Shown here: one piece after another, positions 44,157-53,916 of the stretch
Numbering within the stretch: position 1 is the first letter of the stretch
How the letters are laid out: each line of letters starts with the position of its first letter
Origin: Murimonas intestini
GTDB taxonomy: Bacteria > Bacillota > Clostridia > Lachnospirales > Lachnospiraceae
Direction: 5' to 3'
DNA: 64,000 nucleotides
Assembly (NCBI RefSeq): GCF_024622195.1
Contig: NZ_JANKBI010000001.1
Span: forward strand, 806,001-870,000
Made by a program: the position numbers and the translations under genes
The notes under the pieces: model-generated
Database searches by the model: none
The model's input: the letters and a program-made list of their open reading frames with translations, nothing else
What the model was told of the DNA's origin: nothing

Positions 44157-44306
44157 TTATCGTTCATCTTTTCCTTTTCCAATTTCGATTTCCTCAGTCC
44201 CGTTCTCTATTATATACCTTGGCCTTGACTTCGCTTCTAAATATATTTTACCAATATATTGTTGAGTACCAACCTGACTTTTCTTAATTTGCCATATATA
44301 AAATTT
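44157..44306 (-). pseudogene. Remnant of a GtrB-like glycosyltransferase C-terminus
   Basis: The minus strand encodes a roughly 50-codon open stretch ending in a stop at 44159-44157. Its core, QYIGKIYLEAKSRPRYII, closely matches the tail of the intact glycosyltransferase just upstream (EYVGKIYSESKQRPRYII). The rest of the gene is absent, and a stop at 44309-44307 closes the frame. It is best explained as the 3' end left by a duplication or by replacement of one glycosyltransferase by another through recombination. Confidence 0.7.
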
Positions 44307-44333
44307 TTATTTACCCAGAATCCTGAAACCTAA

Positions 44334-45287
44334 CTATACATCTTCTTCATTCAAAAGTTCCTGAATAATGTATCTTGGCCTCTGCTTAGATTCACTATAA
44401 ATTTTTCCTACATATTCTCCTACAATGCCCAAACTTAACAATTGAATTCCACCAATCATCCATATAGAGCCAATTAGCGAAGTCCATCCGCTTACAGCAA
44501 AGCCTAAAATCTTAGAAATCAATGCATATAATAACATTATTATACTAACAAAAAAAACAGCTATTCCTATATTAATAATTATCTTCATTGGTTTAACACT
44601 AAAGGACGTAATACCGTCGAATGCAAACGACAACATCTTTTTCAAAGGATATTTTGACTCACCTGCGAATCTTTCGTGCCGTTCATATTCAACAATTGTA
44701 GACGGATAACCAATTTGTGGAACAATTCCTCTTAAAAACAGGTTAACTTCTTTAAATTCTGATAAGCCTTCTAAGGCCCGCTTACTCATCAAGCGATAAT
44801 CGGCATGATTAAATACAACATCTACACCTAAAACTTTCATAACTTTGTAAAATCCCTCAGCCGTAAATCTCTTAAAAAATGTATCCGTCTTTCTTGATGA
44901 ACGTACTCCGTATACAATATCGTAACCATTATTAAAGCAGTCTACAAATTTTTCTATAACATTTATATCATCCTGAAGATCAGCATCCAGAGATATAACA
45001 GCATCTGCATATTCTTTCGCGGTCATTAGGCCTGCTAAAAGTGCATTCTGATGGCCTCTGTTTCTGCTTAAATTAATCCCCGAAAAAATATTATTCTCAT
45101 TATGAAGCTTGGAAATGATACTCCATGTCTTATCCTTTGATCCATCATTAACCATACATATTTTGCTTTGCGGTGTTATTTTATTTGTATTCACTAATTT
45201 TTGATGAATTTCAAGCAAACGTTTTGCAGTCTCCGGCAAAACTTCTTCCTCATTATAGCATGGTATCACAAGCCATATTGTCTTCAT
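44334..45287 (-). CDS. Family 2 glycosyltransferase, GtrB/DPM1-like
   Basis: A 317-residue protein. The GT-A domain has TIWLVIPCYNEEEVLPETA, CMVNDGSKDKTW and ISLDADLQDDI; two membrane helices follow at about 230-255 and 265-290. It likely makes a polyprenyl-phosphate sugar used outside the membrane. Its ATG overlaps the stop of the YfhO-like gene as ATGA, implying coupled expression, and YfhO-type proteins are thought to use such lipid-linked sugars to glycosylate teichoic acids. Base composition is more AT-rich than in genes to the left. Confidence 0.88.
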   Translation of the reverse strand: MKTIWLVIPCYNEEEVLPETAKRLLEIHQKLVNTNKITPQSKICMVNDGSKDKTWSIISKLHNENNIFSGINLSRNRGHQNALLAGLMTAKEYADAVISLDADLQDDINVIEKFVDCFNNGYDIVYGVRSSRKTDTFFKRFTAEGFYKVMKVLGVDVVFNHADYRLMSKRALEGLSEFKEVNLFLRGIVPQIGYPSTIVEYERHERFAGESKYPLKKMLSFAFDGITSFSVKPMKIIINIGIAVFFVSIIMLLYALISKILGFAVSGWTSLIGSIWMIGGIQLLSLGIVGEYVGKIYSESKQRPRYIIQELLNEEDV

Positions 45288-47560
45288 TTATGAATAACCT
45301 CTCTTTCTTTTTTATGATGAACTGTAAACATCCAAATCCCCCAGATAACAAATGAAATAATACTTAATGCTATACCTACGTACAACTCCTTAGGTATATA
45401 TTCGAACAGAATATCATTTGTTCCTTCTTCAACCCTGACAGCAATTAAGCCATTTATATTTATTATGGAAACTTTATTAGCATTTACAGATGCTTGCCAG
45501 TTTTCTGAATACGGTACACTAAAAAACGCATACTTTTCTTTATCTGTTGTAATTACTGAACTAAATCCACCCGATGTAACATCGAACTTTTCAGAAGCTT
45601 CTATACTATGTTTATTAATATCTACTTCTTTACTGCCTATTTCTATCGCACCATCTATTCCAGCATCATAATGGCGTAATACCTCTTTAACCTGATTTTC
45701 ATCAGCATCATCAATTACTAATGTCTTTAACATAGCCAAAGCTCTTAAACTTGAATCCAGCTGTAAAAACTCACTTTTAGTCATATACGTATTATATGTG
45801 AACCCAATAGGAAGTGTATTATCATCAACATAAACATTGATTGTCTGATTTCCGTTAGTATATTGAGCTTCAGGAGTTCGCCCTTCCCAAAAATCCCCTG
45901 TTATAAAATACTTAGCTGATAACAATTCGTTAGTACCTTCAGGCCCCTGAGGACTTTCTGTATGTCTGCCTACTCCTAATGCGTCATAAAACTCAAATAT
46001 GCCCGGTGAAACAGTACTGCAAAATGATGACCGACTTGGCACATATGCCGCCATACTTCGATTAACATATGTGTTCCAAAAACCATATCTGTAGGGCAGA
46101 ATATCTTGTTCTAAATCCTGTCCCGTTACCACTACATCATTATAGACTGTCTGTGCACTATTTTGTGAATTGAATCGGTATAAGTGAATATTCAAAGCCG
46201 TAGTCCCTATGCAAAAAATACTTATTCCAAAAGTCAATAAATGGAAATACCTTTTTGGTTTTGACTTATAAATCAACATACTGATTATACACCCAGAGCC
46301 CCCTATAACAGTAATAAGGTTAAATAATTCTTTCCTATAAATCAAATTTGGCACTGTCTCTGACCAAGGAAAAAACCGAATAAAACAGTATATTACACCA
46401 ATACTAAGCATAACCCCTACAAAAGGTTTTTTCAACGAATATTTTTCTCTGTTTTCAAGGACCTTCGAAGTAGATAATGCCATCAGCAAGATAGGCATAT
46501 AATACCAACGTCTATATACTTCAGGTGTAAACATTACAAAAATGTTATTCAAAACCGGTATCAATGCCATCACCAGACAAATATAAAGCATCCTGGTGAG
46601 CCAGTCTTTTTTTTGCTTTGCCATATAGGCAATCACAAATAAAATGCCAACCATAGGTAAGTACGCAGCAACGGAATACCAATTTTCTTGAAATACTGTA
46701 GATTGGGAAGACATTATTTCTGCTGGAAAAAACAGTGCTTTTAATATCTGTAAATAATCTCGTGTACCAAAAGCTAGTGCGTTTGCCCCCCATAAGTGCT
46801 GAGAAGTTCTTGGATTGTTCAAAATGCTCATTATTGAAGGCACAAATAAGACTGCTGCCATTCCAACCCCGAGTATTCCTTCTATAATTGCATTGACTAT
46901 TTTCTTTACTTGTTTCACATCAGTTAGCAAAAATCTAATTACAAAATAAATTATAACAAATATAACTTCTCCTACAAAGAAAAAATAATTTAATAAAGCA
47001 TTGATAAATACTGCTAATGCAAAAACACCCTTTTTATCATCCTCTACCATTACTTCTACTCCCAACAGTAGCAGTGGAAATAATGCAACTACATCGTGAA
47101 AGTGATAAAACACAAGATTACAAGACTGAAAACCAGAAAATGCATATAGCATAGATCCCAAAACTGCAAATCTTTTATCTTTAACGAAGCGCTGTATATA
47201 TGCATAAGATGTCACTCCAGCTATAGCATATTTCAAAATATAAATCCACCCTATTAAGAATGGAAATGCTTTAGCTGGAAACACCAACGAAATCCAAAAA
47301 AATGGGCTTCCCAGATTATAGAAACTAAATGTCTCTACAAAACTCGAACCTATATCTATATTCCAGTTCCATAAAACTTCACCAGATTTTATGGCATTAT
47401 TTGCCAACATATTAAACGATATTTCTTGAGCATTGAAGTCGTTTGATAGTGTAAAAAGTCCTTCCCCTTTAAGTATAAAATATATAAAGGCAAGTATTCC
47501 ACAGCAAAGACTTGCCATAAAGGCACACAAATAGTAATTATTTGTCAAACGTTTTTTCAT
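45284..47560 (-). CDS. YfhO family membrane protein
   Basis: A 758-residue protein with a dozen or so membrane helices in the first 480 residues and an extracellular C-terminal domain before a final helix. The motifs LSNDFNAQEISFNML, an aspartate-containing first loop, and LGSPFFWISLVFP resemble the GT-C fold of YfhO, which glycosylates lipoteichoic acid or related polymers using undecaprenyl-phosphate sugars. The partner donor-synthesis enzyme is the GtrB-like gene overlapping its 3' end. ATG 47560 follows AGGAGA with an 11-base gap. Confidence 0.82.
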   Translation of the reverse strand: MKKRLTNNYYLCAFMASLCCGILAFIYFILKGEGLFTLSNDFNAQEISFNMLANNAIKSGEVLWNWNIDIGSSFVETFSFYNLGSPFFWISLVFPAKAFPFLIGWIYILKYAIAGVTSYAYIQRFVKDKRFAVLGSMLYAFSGFQSCNLVFYHFHDVVALFPLLLLGVEVMVEDDKKGVFALAVFINALLNYFFFVGEVIFVIIYFVIRFLLTDVKQVKKIVNAIIEGILGVGMAAVLFVPSIMSILNNPRTSQHLWGANALAFGTRDYLQILKALFFPAEIMSSQSTVFQENWYSVAAYLPMVGILFVIAYMAKQKKDWLTRMLYICLVMALIPVLNNIFVMFTPEVYRRWYYMPILLMALSTSKVLENREKYSLKKPFVGVMLSIGVIYCFIRFFPWSETVPNLIYRKELFNLITVIGGSGCIISMLIYKSKPKRYFHLLTFGISIFCIGTTALNIHLYRFNSQNSAQTVYNDVVVTGQDLEQDILPYRYGFWNTYVNRSMAAYVPSRSSFCSTVSPGIFEFYDALGVGRHTESPQGPEGTNELLSAKYFITGDFWEGRTPEAQYTNGNQTINVYVDDNTLPIGFTYNTYMTKSEFLQLDSSLRALAMLKTLVIDDADENQVKEVLRHYDAGIDGAIEIGSKEVDINKHSIEASEKFDVTSGGFSSVITTDKEKYAFFSVPYSENWQASVNANKVSIININGLIAVRVEEGTNDILFEYIPKELYVGIALSIISFVIWGIWMFTVHHKKEREVIHK

Positions 47561-47771
47561 ATTTTTCTTGTCTCCTATTGGTTAAATACATTCGTCAACT
47601 TTTAAATTTCCTAACTCGTTAAACTTTGTTTCATTAATATAAATAATCTCTCCATAACACCAACAAGTCTTGACACTTTCTGAATGAACTCATTCATTCT
47701 AAATTCCTGTCTGCTTTTGGGAAGAATTGAAATATACCTCATAGGTATAAACTATTATTTATTCTTAAATA

Positions 47772-48863
47772 TTATATATCTTTCTTTAACCATTTTCTCT
47801 GTTTTATTCTTCGCGTTAATAAATTAAAATCCACTAAATATGGAAATGCCCTATTAAATATAAGAATATATGGTACGCAAAAAAGCAAAACAACAATAGT
47901 AAGCAAAACACTATAAATCGTATAATGACTCATAAAGCTTTCAGGCAAAATCGAATGTAAAAAAATGTCAGACAACCATATCTTTTTCAAAGAAAAATGC
48001 ACACCCATTATAATCAATGAATTTTTACCTAGAAAACTAAGTAGTTTAGAAGGTTTATTAATTATTGCGAAACAAATTATAACAGCAAATGAACCACTTA
48101 GGCTTAATAGTAAATACTGAATAGTAGAAGGCCAATTTACCAATCTCAGATCAACAAACTGACCTGTCATAGTAATCAGAACAACAATAATAACTGTAGT
48201 ACCTCCCATACCCAAAAATACCTTTTTATTTCGAGAAGATTTCACTCTGCAGATAATATTATAAAGAAGATAACCTACTAGTACGAAAAAAGTAAAGAAC
48301 AAACTTCTTGATAATATAAGCAGCAACCACATTATAGGGCCTTCCAGGAAAGATTCTACATAGAATTCACCGTAAAACCTCCAAAGCAGGCCTTTCAAGA
48401 TTACTGCAACCAGAAGAATACAAATACTGCTAACAAAAATCTTTTTCCTACTATTTTCACGAAATATTATTAAAACTGCAATGGACTCTCCTATACATAG
48501 TGCAGGCAAAAACCAACATGCATCGTAGCCTAAGGTAAATATCTCCTTTACACGATACCATATAGAAATATTTGTATTCAATGTAATATTATAAAAATAT
48601 GACTGTATAATTGACAAGGCTCCAAAAACAAAAAAAGGATACATTAATCTTTTAACTAATTTTGTGATTTTTGCAGATAATTTTTCAAACATCCAGTTTT
48701 TATTATGCGCCAATAAAATACCAGATACCATGATAAAAATTGGTAAATGCAAATAATAAAGTGTATTATAAAAACGATTAGCACTCCCACAATGCCCCCA
48801 AACCACAAAAACAATAGCAATTCCTTTTAAGCAATCTATATATGGTAAATTATCCTTTTCCAA
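47772..48863 (-). CDS. Acyltransferase family 3 (integral membrane) protein
   Basis: A 363-residue polytopic protein with about ten membrane helices. The opening LPYIDCLKGIAIVFVVWGHCG contains the conserved histidine of acyltransferase-3 enzymes, and HLPIFIMVSGILLA follows. These enzymes O-acetylate cell-surface glycans. It starts with TTG at 48863, seven bases after AGGAGA. A consensus-like promoter lies at 48901-48929. A 211-base gap separates it from the YfhO-like gene. Confidence 0.85.
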   Translation of the reverse strand: MEKDNLPYIDCLKGIAIVFVVWGHCGSANRFYNTLYYLHLPIFIMVSGILLAHNKNWMFEKLSAKITKLVKRLMYPFFVFGALSIIQSYFYNITLNTNISIWYRVKEIFTLGYDACWFLPALCIGESIAVLIIFRENSRKKIFVSSICILLVAVILKGLLWRFYGEFYVESFLEGPIMWLLLILSRSLFFTFFVLVGYLLYNIICRVKSSRNKKVFLGMGGTTVIIVVLITMTGQFVDLRLVNWPSTIQYLLLSLSGSFAVIICFAIINKPSKLLSFLGKNSLIIMGVHFSLKKIWLSDIFLHSILPESFMSHYTIYSVLLTIVVLLFCVPYILIFNRAFPYLVDFNLLTRRIKQRKWLKKDI

Positions 48864-48900
48864 TATTCTATCTCCTATTCTCCTACTCTAATTCTTGCTA

Positions 48901-48929
48901 ATCTTATCATGATTTTCATTTTTTATCAA
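48901..48929 (-). promoter_or_regulatory. Promoter of the acyltransferase gene
   Basis: On the minus strand TTGATA (48929-48924) and TAAGAT (48906-48901) are 17 bases apart. Confidence 0.65.
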
Positions 48930-48967
48930 CACATTTGCTTTTTTAGCGCAAAACCTAAAAACTACTG

Positions 48968-49055
48968 GTTACTAAACACGGAATTAACAGCAACACGTTC
49001 TGCTCTGTACAGAAACGACAGAAAAACATCTCGCAGAACGATAACTTGTGAATAT
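48968..49055. mobile_element. Decayed copy of the mini-element family
   Basis: Segments such as ACACGTTCTGC, ACAGAAACGACA and ATCTCGCAGAACG line up with ACACGCTCCGC, ACAGAAACGGCA and ACCTCGCGGGATG of the 142-bp element at 13459, in the same order. Its ends GTTACTAAACAC and GTGAATAT are degenerate, and the flanks AACTACTG (48960-48967) and AAATACTG (49056-49063) differ at one of eight positions. Consistent with an old insertion. Confidence 0.55.
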
Positions 49056-49175
49056 AAATACTGGTCATTCAGCATTTCTATAGATAGAACTAATGACAGC
49101 CCAATAGTCTACACAATGGTTAAGATAACAAAAGGCCCTAATCTTAATATATACGGATACCTAAATTTCTACTGA

Positions 49176-49573
49176 AGTATCGGCCGACAAAAAAAGGATC
49201 GATGAACAACTAGCATAAGAATGATAATATCTTCATATACTATATAAAAGCAGAAAGAAGAATACACTATGAAAACTTTATCCTCAAACCACTATTTTTA
49301 CATGCGTAACTGGAAAATAATTATATTCCTTCCTACTCGCCAGGCGATGTAAACTAAACGCAAATATATGTCGGATAAATTTCAAACTTTTGGATGGGAT
49401 CCGGCATATATTTCGTCTGCAATTTCCACACACGATAGGTGCTTTCTTAAGCTATATATTTCTTCTTAACTTTCCGCAGATTTTTCCACAACCATATACT
49501 TATATGAAATTCTAATCCCTGGACATTGTCAGAAATAAAATAACACTTATTCACAAATTTAATTGTATTTGGC
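49176..49573. other. Gene-free stretch before the recombinase gene, with one inverted repeat
   Basis: I see no convincing gene here. It is AT-rich and contains a 15-bp inverted repeat, AAATATATGTCGGAT (49362-49376) against ATCCGGCATATATTT (49399-49413), with one mismatch and a 22-base spacer. This could be a hairpin, a recombinase-related site, or the remains of a mobile element. Confidence 0.5.
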
Positions 49574-50518
49574 TCACTCTAATAATCGTATCAGATCAAC
49601 ACATTGTCTCTTCTGTTCTAGTTGGGGATGAACATACAAATTCATCGTCAAATTAATAGATGCATGTCCTAATAGTTCACTGACTATCTTATAGTCAGCT
49701 CCCTCTTCTATACACCTTGTCGCAAAAGTATGCCTTAGCCCATGAAAACGAATATATTCTAAATGATTATCCTTTAAAAATTTATCATAATGTTTTCTAT
49801 ACAAACGTGGTTCAATATACTTGGAGGTTCCTGTCAAGACATAATCCTTTTCATCTCCCTGATACCCTATCATTATATTATATAAATCCACTGATATTGG
49901 TATAGTTCTGATTGATTTTCTAGATTTGGGAGATGTTATGATTATCTTAGTTGTTCCGCATTGTTCATTTGTCTTAATATACAATCGCTGCAACGTTTTT
50001 TGTACTTTAATTAATTTTTTCCCCATATCAATATCTCCCCATTGTAATGCACAAAGTTCTCCCAGTCTAATGCCAGTACAAATACTCATAATGTATCCCA
50101 ATCTTTCACAATTCATTTCTTTTAAAATCAGGTGTATCATTTTATCCTGAGCCTCATTGGAAAGCACTTGTACTTCCCTCTTATTATCTTCGTGTGGGTA
50201 CATGAAGCAATGTCCATCAAAAGATTGGCTGGAATTAATGCCGGCATCCCGCAGGCACATTTTGAGTATTATAATCAGATCCTTTATCGTTTTGCATGAC
50301 AACCCTCCATCCCCGTCTACTCTCCCATTCACAGACCAGTCAGATATAGTTTCCTGAATTATTTTTCTTGTTATTTCATCAATATATAAGTTTCCAAATT
50401 CAGGTATTAAATGATTCATAATGGCTAACTTGTAATTTGCGTATGTAGATTCTTTTATATACATCCTTTTACTCTCAACCCATTCTAATGCCCATTCACT
50501 AAATATTACCCTCTTCAT
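49574..50518 (-). CDS. Tyrosine recombinase (phage-integrase family)
   Basis: A 314-residue site-specific recombinase with a SAM-like N-terminal domain (about residues 5-90) and a catalytic domain. The catalytic residues are visible: Arg in TGIRLGELCALQW, His-x-x-Arg in HGLRHTFA, His in LLGHASINLTM and the likely Tyr in NLYVHPQ. I start it at ATG 50518 with AGGAGA ten bases upstream; a TTG 33 bases further up has no ribosome site. It lies at the border of the capsule operon with no phage or conjugative genes near, so an element-specific integrase remnant or a DNA-inverting switch are both possible. Confidence 0.88.
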   Translation of the reverse strand: MKRVIFSEWALEWVESKRMYIKESTYANYKLAIMNHLIPEFGNLYIDEITRKIIQETISDWSVNGRVDGDGGLSCKTIKDLIIILKMCLRDAGINSSQSFDGHCFMYPHEDNKREVQVLSNEAQDKMIHLILKEMNCERLGYIMSICTGIRLGELCALQWGDIDMGKKLIKVQKTLQRLYIKTNEQCGTTKIIITSPKSRKSIRTIPISVDLYNIMIGYQGDEKDYVLTGTSKYIEPRLYRKHYDKFLKDNHLEYIRFHGLRHTFATRCIEEGADYKIVSELLGHASINLTMNLYVHPQLEQKRQCVDLIRLLE

Positions 50519-50556
50519 CTTATAAGTCTCTCCTATTTTATCTGCTGTCAAACATT

Positions 50557-50587
50557 AAAAAACCAGGTAACATAATGCATACCTGGT
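50557..50587 (-). terminator. Intrinsic terminator after the metallophosphoesterase gene
   Basis: On the minus strand ACCAGGTA (50587-50580) pairs with TACCTGGT (50569-50562), followed by a run of six T. Confidence 0.88.
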
Positions 50588-50645
50588 CATAAACCTACTT
50601 AGTATTTTACTTCAATTTAATTTTCTGCACGATCCTGCTGTATAG

Positions 50646-51488
50646 TTATGACAATTCTACCAAAACGAGTTCCGGTCGATTTCTTATTCTAAATGGAAAT
50701 AAACTATTTCCCAGGCCTCTGCTCACTACCATACTTGTCTCTCCCTCTTGATAAATTCCTGAAACATATTTCGGAAAAAAACCTTGATGCGGTGCAAGTA
50801 AACCAATGTCTTTTTTTATTCTGAACTGTCCTCCGTGTGCATGTCCCGAAAATATGAGACTCATACCGGTTCTTATATAAATATGAAAGAATTCAGGCCT
50901 ATGGGATAATAAAATTGTAAAACCTTCCTCTTTGTGTTTCATAACTTTTTTCAGCCTTTGTACAAAATCATAGGAGCTTATTCTATCATAATCCTCTCCT
51001 TTACATTTAGGTAAAACATATGGATCATCAATTCCAATAACTGGTATTCTACTTTCCTTCTTCTCTAAATATATCTTTTCATCTTTTAAAACTCTTATGC
51101 CTATCCTCCGCATTTCTTGTATAAATATGTCTCCCTTTTTAGCCTCAAACTCATGATTACCCAAAACACAAATTACTGGTGCTATTTTAACTGCTTCTTC
51201 CAGATAATCCATTGATCTTTCTATATTAGTATGATTCCTATCTATCATGTCTCCTGTAAGAAATATAACATCTGGCTCCAGCTCCTTTGTCCTTTTAATT
51301 AAGTTAACCTGCCTTTTTCCAAACCTCTGACTATGTAAATCTGACACTTGCAGAATCCTATAACCTTTAAAATCCGGCGGGATTTTGCTGTCTCTATAAA
51401 CTACTTTATTTGTTTCTAAATAATGATTTTCTTTCCACAGCCCTCCTGTTATCAACGCTAAGACCGCTACTGCTCCTTCTATCTTCAT
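50646..51488 (-). CDS. Calcineurin-like metallophosphoesterase (YkuE type)
   Basis: A 280-residue protein with an N-terminal hydrophobic segment and the metal-binding motifs DLHSQRFG, GDMIDRNH, GNHEF, LSHRPEFF and GHAHGGQ, which define the membrane-associated YkuE-like group. I start it at ATG 51488, six bases after AGAAGGG, rather than the TTG two codons earlier. The substrate is unknown; relatives act on phosphodiesters at the membrane, including UDP-sugar lipids. It is divergent from the capsule operon. Confidence 0.85.
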   Translation of the reverse strand: MKIEGAVAVLALITGGLWKENHYLETNKVVYRDSKIPPDFKGYRILQVSDLHSQRFGKRQVNLIKRTKELEPDVIFLTGDMIDRNHTNIERSMDYLEEAVKIAPVICVLGNHEFEAKKGDIFIQEMRRIGIRVLKDEKIYLEKKESRIPVIGIDDPYVLPKCKGEDYDRISSYDFVQRLKKVMKHKEEGFTILLSHRPEFFHIYIRTGMSLIFSGHAHGGQFRIKKDIGLLAPHQGFFPKYVSGIYQEGETSMVVSRGLGNSLFPFRIRNRPELVLVELS

Positions 51489-51639
51489 ATACAACCCTTC
51501 TTTTTATTATTGATAGTATTTATTTTAACTACATTCTCATGTTCTGTCCAGATAAACTTATATCTTTGCTGTGACACAGTTTTTTTAACCCTTAAGTTAG
51601 TTACTTGAGGAATGAAATGAAAAAGATGGAGGCCGAGTG

Positions 51640-53253
51640 ATGAAGGAAATAAAGCTATTGGATTGTACTCTGCGGGATGGAGGCTATGTGAATGACTGGA
51701 AGTTCGGTGCTAACAATCTGGTGAGCATATTTGAACGTCTTGTGAGTTCTGGGGTTGATATCATTGAGGTCGGCTTTCTGGATCAAAGACGGCCCTTTGA
51801 CAAGGATAGAAGCATTATGCCAGATACGGCCTGCGTCGATAAGATTTATGGAAAAGTGGACAGGAGGGACGCCATGATCGTCGGGATGATTGATTATGGC
51901 ACCTGTCCTATTGAAAACTTACAGCCCTCTTCAGACAGTTATCTGGATGGCATCAGGGTTATTTTCAAAAAACACCTGATGTATGAAGCGATTGCCTTCT
52001 GCCGCCAGGTAAAGGAACTGGGATATAAAGTGTTCACACAGGCCGTGTCTATTACAAGCTACACGGATGAGGAACTGCTGGAATTAGTCGCATTGGTGAA
52101 TAGCCTCTGTCCTTATGCGGTTTCTATGGTCGATACTTATGGGCTGCTGGAAAAGGAAAATCTCTTGCATTATTTTGACCTGATGGATGAGCATCTCCTT
52201 CCAGAAATTGGACTTGGGTACCATTCCCATAACAATTTCCAGCTTGCATATGCGAACTGTAAAGAAATCCTGCGAAGGAATGTACATCGCCTCATTGTCG
52301 TTGACGCTACTCTCTATGGCATGGGAAAAAGTGCGGGGAATGCACCGATAGAACTTTTGGGGATGCACCTTAATGAGCAATATCAAAAAAAATATGACAT
52401 GTGCCAGCTGCTGGAGGCAATTGACGGGAATATCATGCGCATATATCAGGAGACGCCATGGGGCTATAATCTTTTTTTCTATGTTGCAGCGTCCAACCAC
52501 TGCCATCCAAGCTATGTGAAATATCTTATGGATAAGCACCTGCTTTCTATAAAGTCAGTAAATGAGATTCTTGAAAAGATCAAGCCGGAAAAGAAGCTTC
52601 TGTACGATGAGATATATATAGAAGGGTTATATCGTGAATATCAAAGTATTTTTTGTAATGATGTGGATGCCAGAGGGCGCCTCAAGGATGCCTTTAAAGG
52701 GAAAAAACTTCTTATTGTAGGGCCTGGCCCGTCAATAGAGCGGGAATCCGAAATGGTCAGGGCATTTATTGAAAGGGAGAAGCCAGTTGTCATTGCAATC
52801 AATTATATACCGGATGTCTGTAGCGTGGATTATGTATTCTTGAGTAACCCGCGCCGCTATGTTTATCTGGCCAATACGCTGAAACAGGAAAAGAATCGCG
52901 CGGTACAGATAATCGCTACTTCAAATGTGACAAGGAGTTATGACGAGTTCCCTTATGTTCTGGATAATGCACACCTGGTAGACCCAGATGCAGAGATCAT
53001 GGATAATTCCTTTGTTATGCTCCTGAAGGCATTACGTCAGGAAGGGATTAAGAGAGTAGATTGTGCCGGCCTTGATGGATACACACAGTCTGGGGAAAAT
53101 TATGCAAACCCTGACATGGAATACTGGTTTTCCCGGCGAAAAGCAGATGAGTTGAACAGCTATGTACGGGAGTATCTCCAGCAGATCAGCTGCAGTATGA
53201 AGGTATGCTTCCTCACCTCTTCCCGCTATGAACAGCAGGAGGAGAAGGCATGA
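51640..53253 (+). CDS. HMGL-like aldolase with C-terminal extra domain
   Basis: A 537-residue protein, first gene of the plus-strand capsule operon. Residues about 1-300 are a DRE-TIM-type aldolase: LLDCTLRDGGYVND at the start, VSMVDTYG, and the metal-binding GLGYHSHNNFQLA near 195. This matches 4-hydroxy-2-oxovalerate aldolase relatives, which split or join 2-keto acids. Residues about 345-537 form a separate domain (KKLLIVGPGPSIERESE, VIAINYIPDVCSVDYVFLSN) that resembles the MptE/Maf-type nucleotide-binding fold found in sugar-transfer proteins. ATG 51640 is seven bases after GGAGG. Its stop overlaps the HAD gene by four bases. Confidence 0.8.
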   Translation: MKEIKLLDCTLRDGGYVNDWKFGANNLVSIFERLVSSGVDIIEVGFLDQRRPFDKDRSIMPDTACVDKIYGKVDRRDAMIVGMIDYGTCPIENLQPSSDSYLDGIRVIFKKHLMYEAIAFCRQVKELGYKVFTQAVSITSYTDEELLELVALVNSLCPYAVSMVDTYGLLEKENLLHYFDLMDEHLLPEIGLGYHSHNNFQLAYANCKEILRRNVHRLIVVDATLYGMGKSAGNAPIELLGMHLNEQYQKKYDMCQLLEAIDGNIMRIYQETPWGYNLFFYVAASNHCHPSYVKYLMDKHLLSIKSVNEILEKIKPEKKLLYDEIYIEGLYREYQSIFCNDVDARGRLKDAFKGKKLLIVGPGPSIERESEMVRAFIEREKPVVIAINYIPDVCSVDYVFLSNPRRYVYLANTLKQEKNRAVQIIATSNVTRSYDEFPYVLDNAHLVDPDAEIMDNSFVMLLKALRQEGIKRVDCAGLDGYTQSGENYANPDMEYWFSRRKADELNSYVREYLQQISCSMKVCFLTSSRYEQQEEKA

Positions 53254-53906
53254 GGACATACGATCTTGTGATTTTTGATGTTGACGGGACACTTTTGAAT
53301 ACTACTGAAGGGGTGCTTGCGTCCGTCAATGATACGATTGAAGCATATGACCTGGATCCATTAACGAAGGAACAACTTCTCTCATTTATCGGCCCTCCAA
53401 TTCAGGATTCCTTTAGGAGGCATTATGGGATTGAGGGTCGCAGACTCCAGGAACTGGCAGATTATTTCAGGGATTCGTACAAAAACAAGAATCTGTTAAA
53501 AGCAGTCCCTTATGAAGGGATATATAAATTGTGTGAGGTCTTGATTAAAGAAGGAGCTGCGCTGGCAGTGGCAACCTATAAGCGTGAGGATTATGCCAGA
53601 AGCCTGCTCATCCACTTTGGGTTCGACCGTTTTACAGGTATGCTTTATGGCGCCGACAATGAAAACAGGCTGAGGAAAAAAGATATCATAAACAAATGTA
53701 TAGATACTGCCGGAATAAAGGATCTGGGAAGGGCAGTTATGATAGGTGACAGTGACAATGATGCTATAGGGGCTGCCGGACTGGGGATTGATTTTTTGGG
53801 TGTCACTTATGGCTTTGGGTTTAGGAACCAAGAAGAAGTACGTAGATTTCCAGCTATAGGGGCAGCTGACAGCCCGGAGGCAGTTTTAGACTACTTAGTA
53901 AGATAA
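53250..53906 (+). CDS. HAD family phosphatase, beta-phosphoglucomutase/Gph-like
   Basis: A 218-residue HAD hydrolase. The nucleophile motif is VIFDVDGTLLNTTEG at the N-terminus, followed by a helical cap (SFIGPPIQDSFRRHYG), the threonine-containing ALAVATYKRE and the acidic MIGDSDNDAIGAAGLG. It probably removes a phosphate from an intermediate made by its operon partners. It is tightly coupled to the aldolase (ATGA overlap) and 10 bases before the TPP-enzyme gene. Confidence 0.88.
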   Translation: MRTYDLVIFDVDGTLLNTTEGVLASVNDTIEAYDLDPLTKEQLLSFIGPPIQDSFRRHYGIEGRRLQELADYFRDSYKNKNLLKAVPYEGIYKLCEVLIKEGAALAVATYKREDYARSLLIHFGFDRFTGMLYGADNENRLRKKDIINKCIDTAGIKDLGRAVMIGDSDNDAIGAAGLGIDFLGVTYGFGFRNQEEVRRFPAIGAADSPEAVLDYLVR

Positions 53907-53916
53907 GGAGACAGGC

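Noticed and set aside
48909..49175. An 88-codon open frame on the plus strand
   Set aside because: It runs across the decayed mini-element, has no ribosome site or domain, and its sequence is explained by the repeat.
51495..51639. Possible invertible promoter in front of the capsule operon
   Set aside because: I could find only a weak 7-bp inverted repeat (near 51593-51611) and no convincing pair of recombination sites or clear promoter elements.
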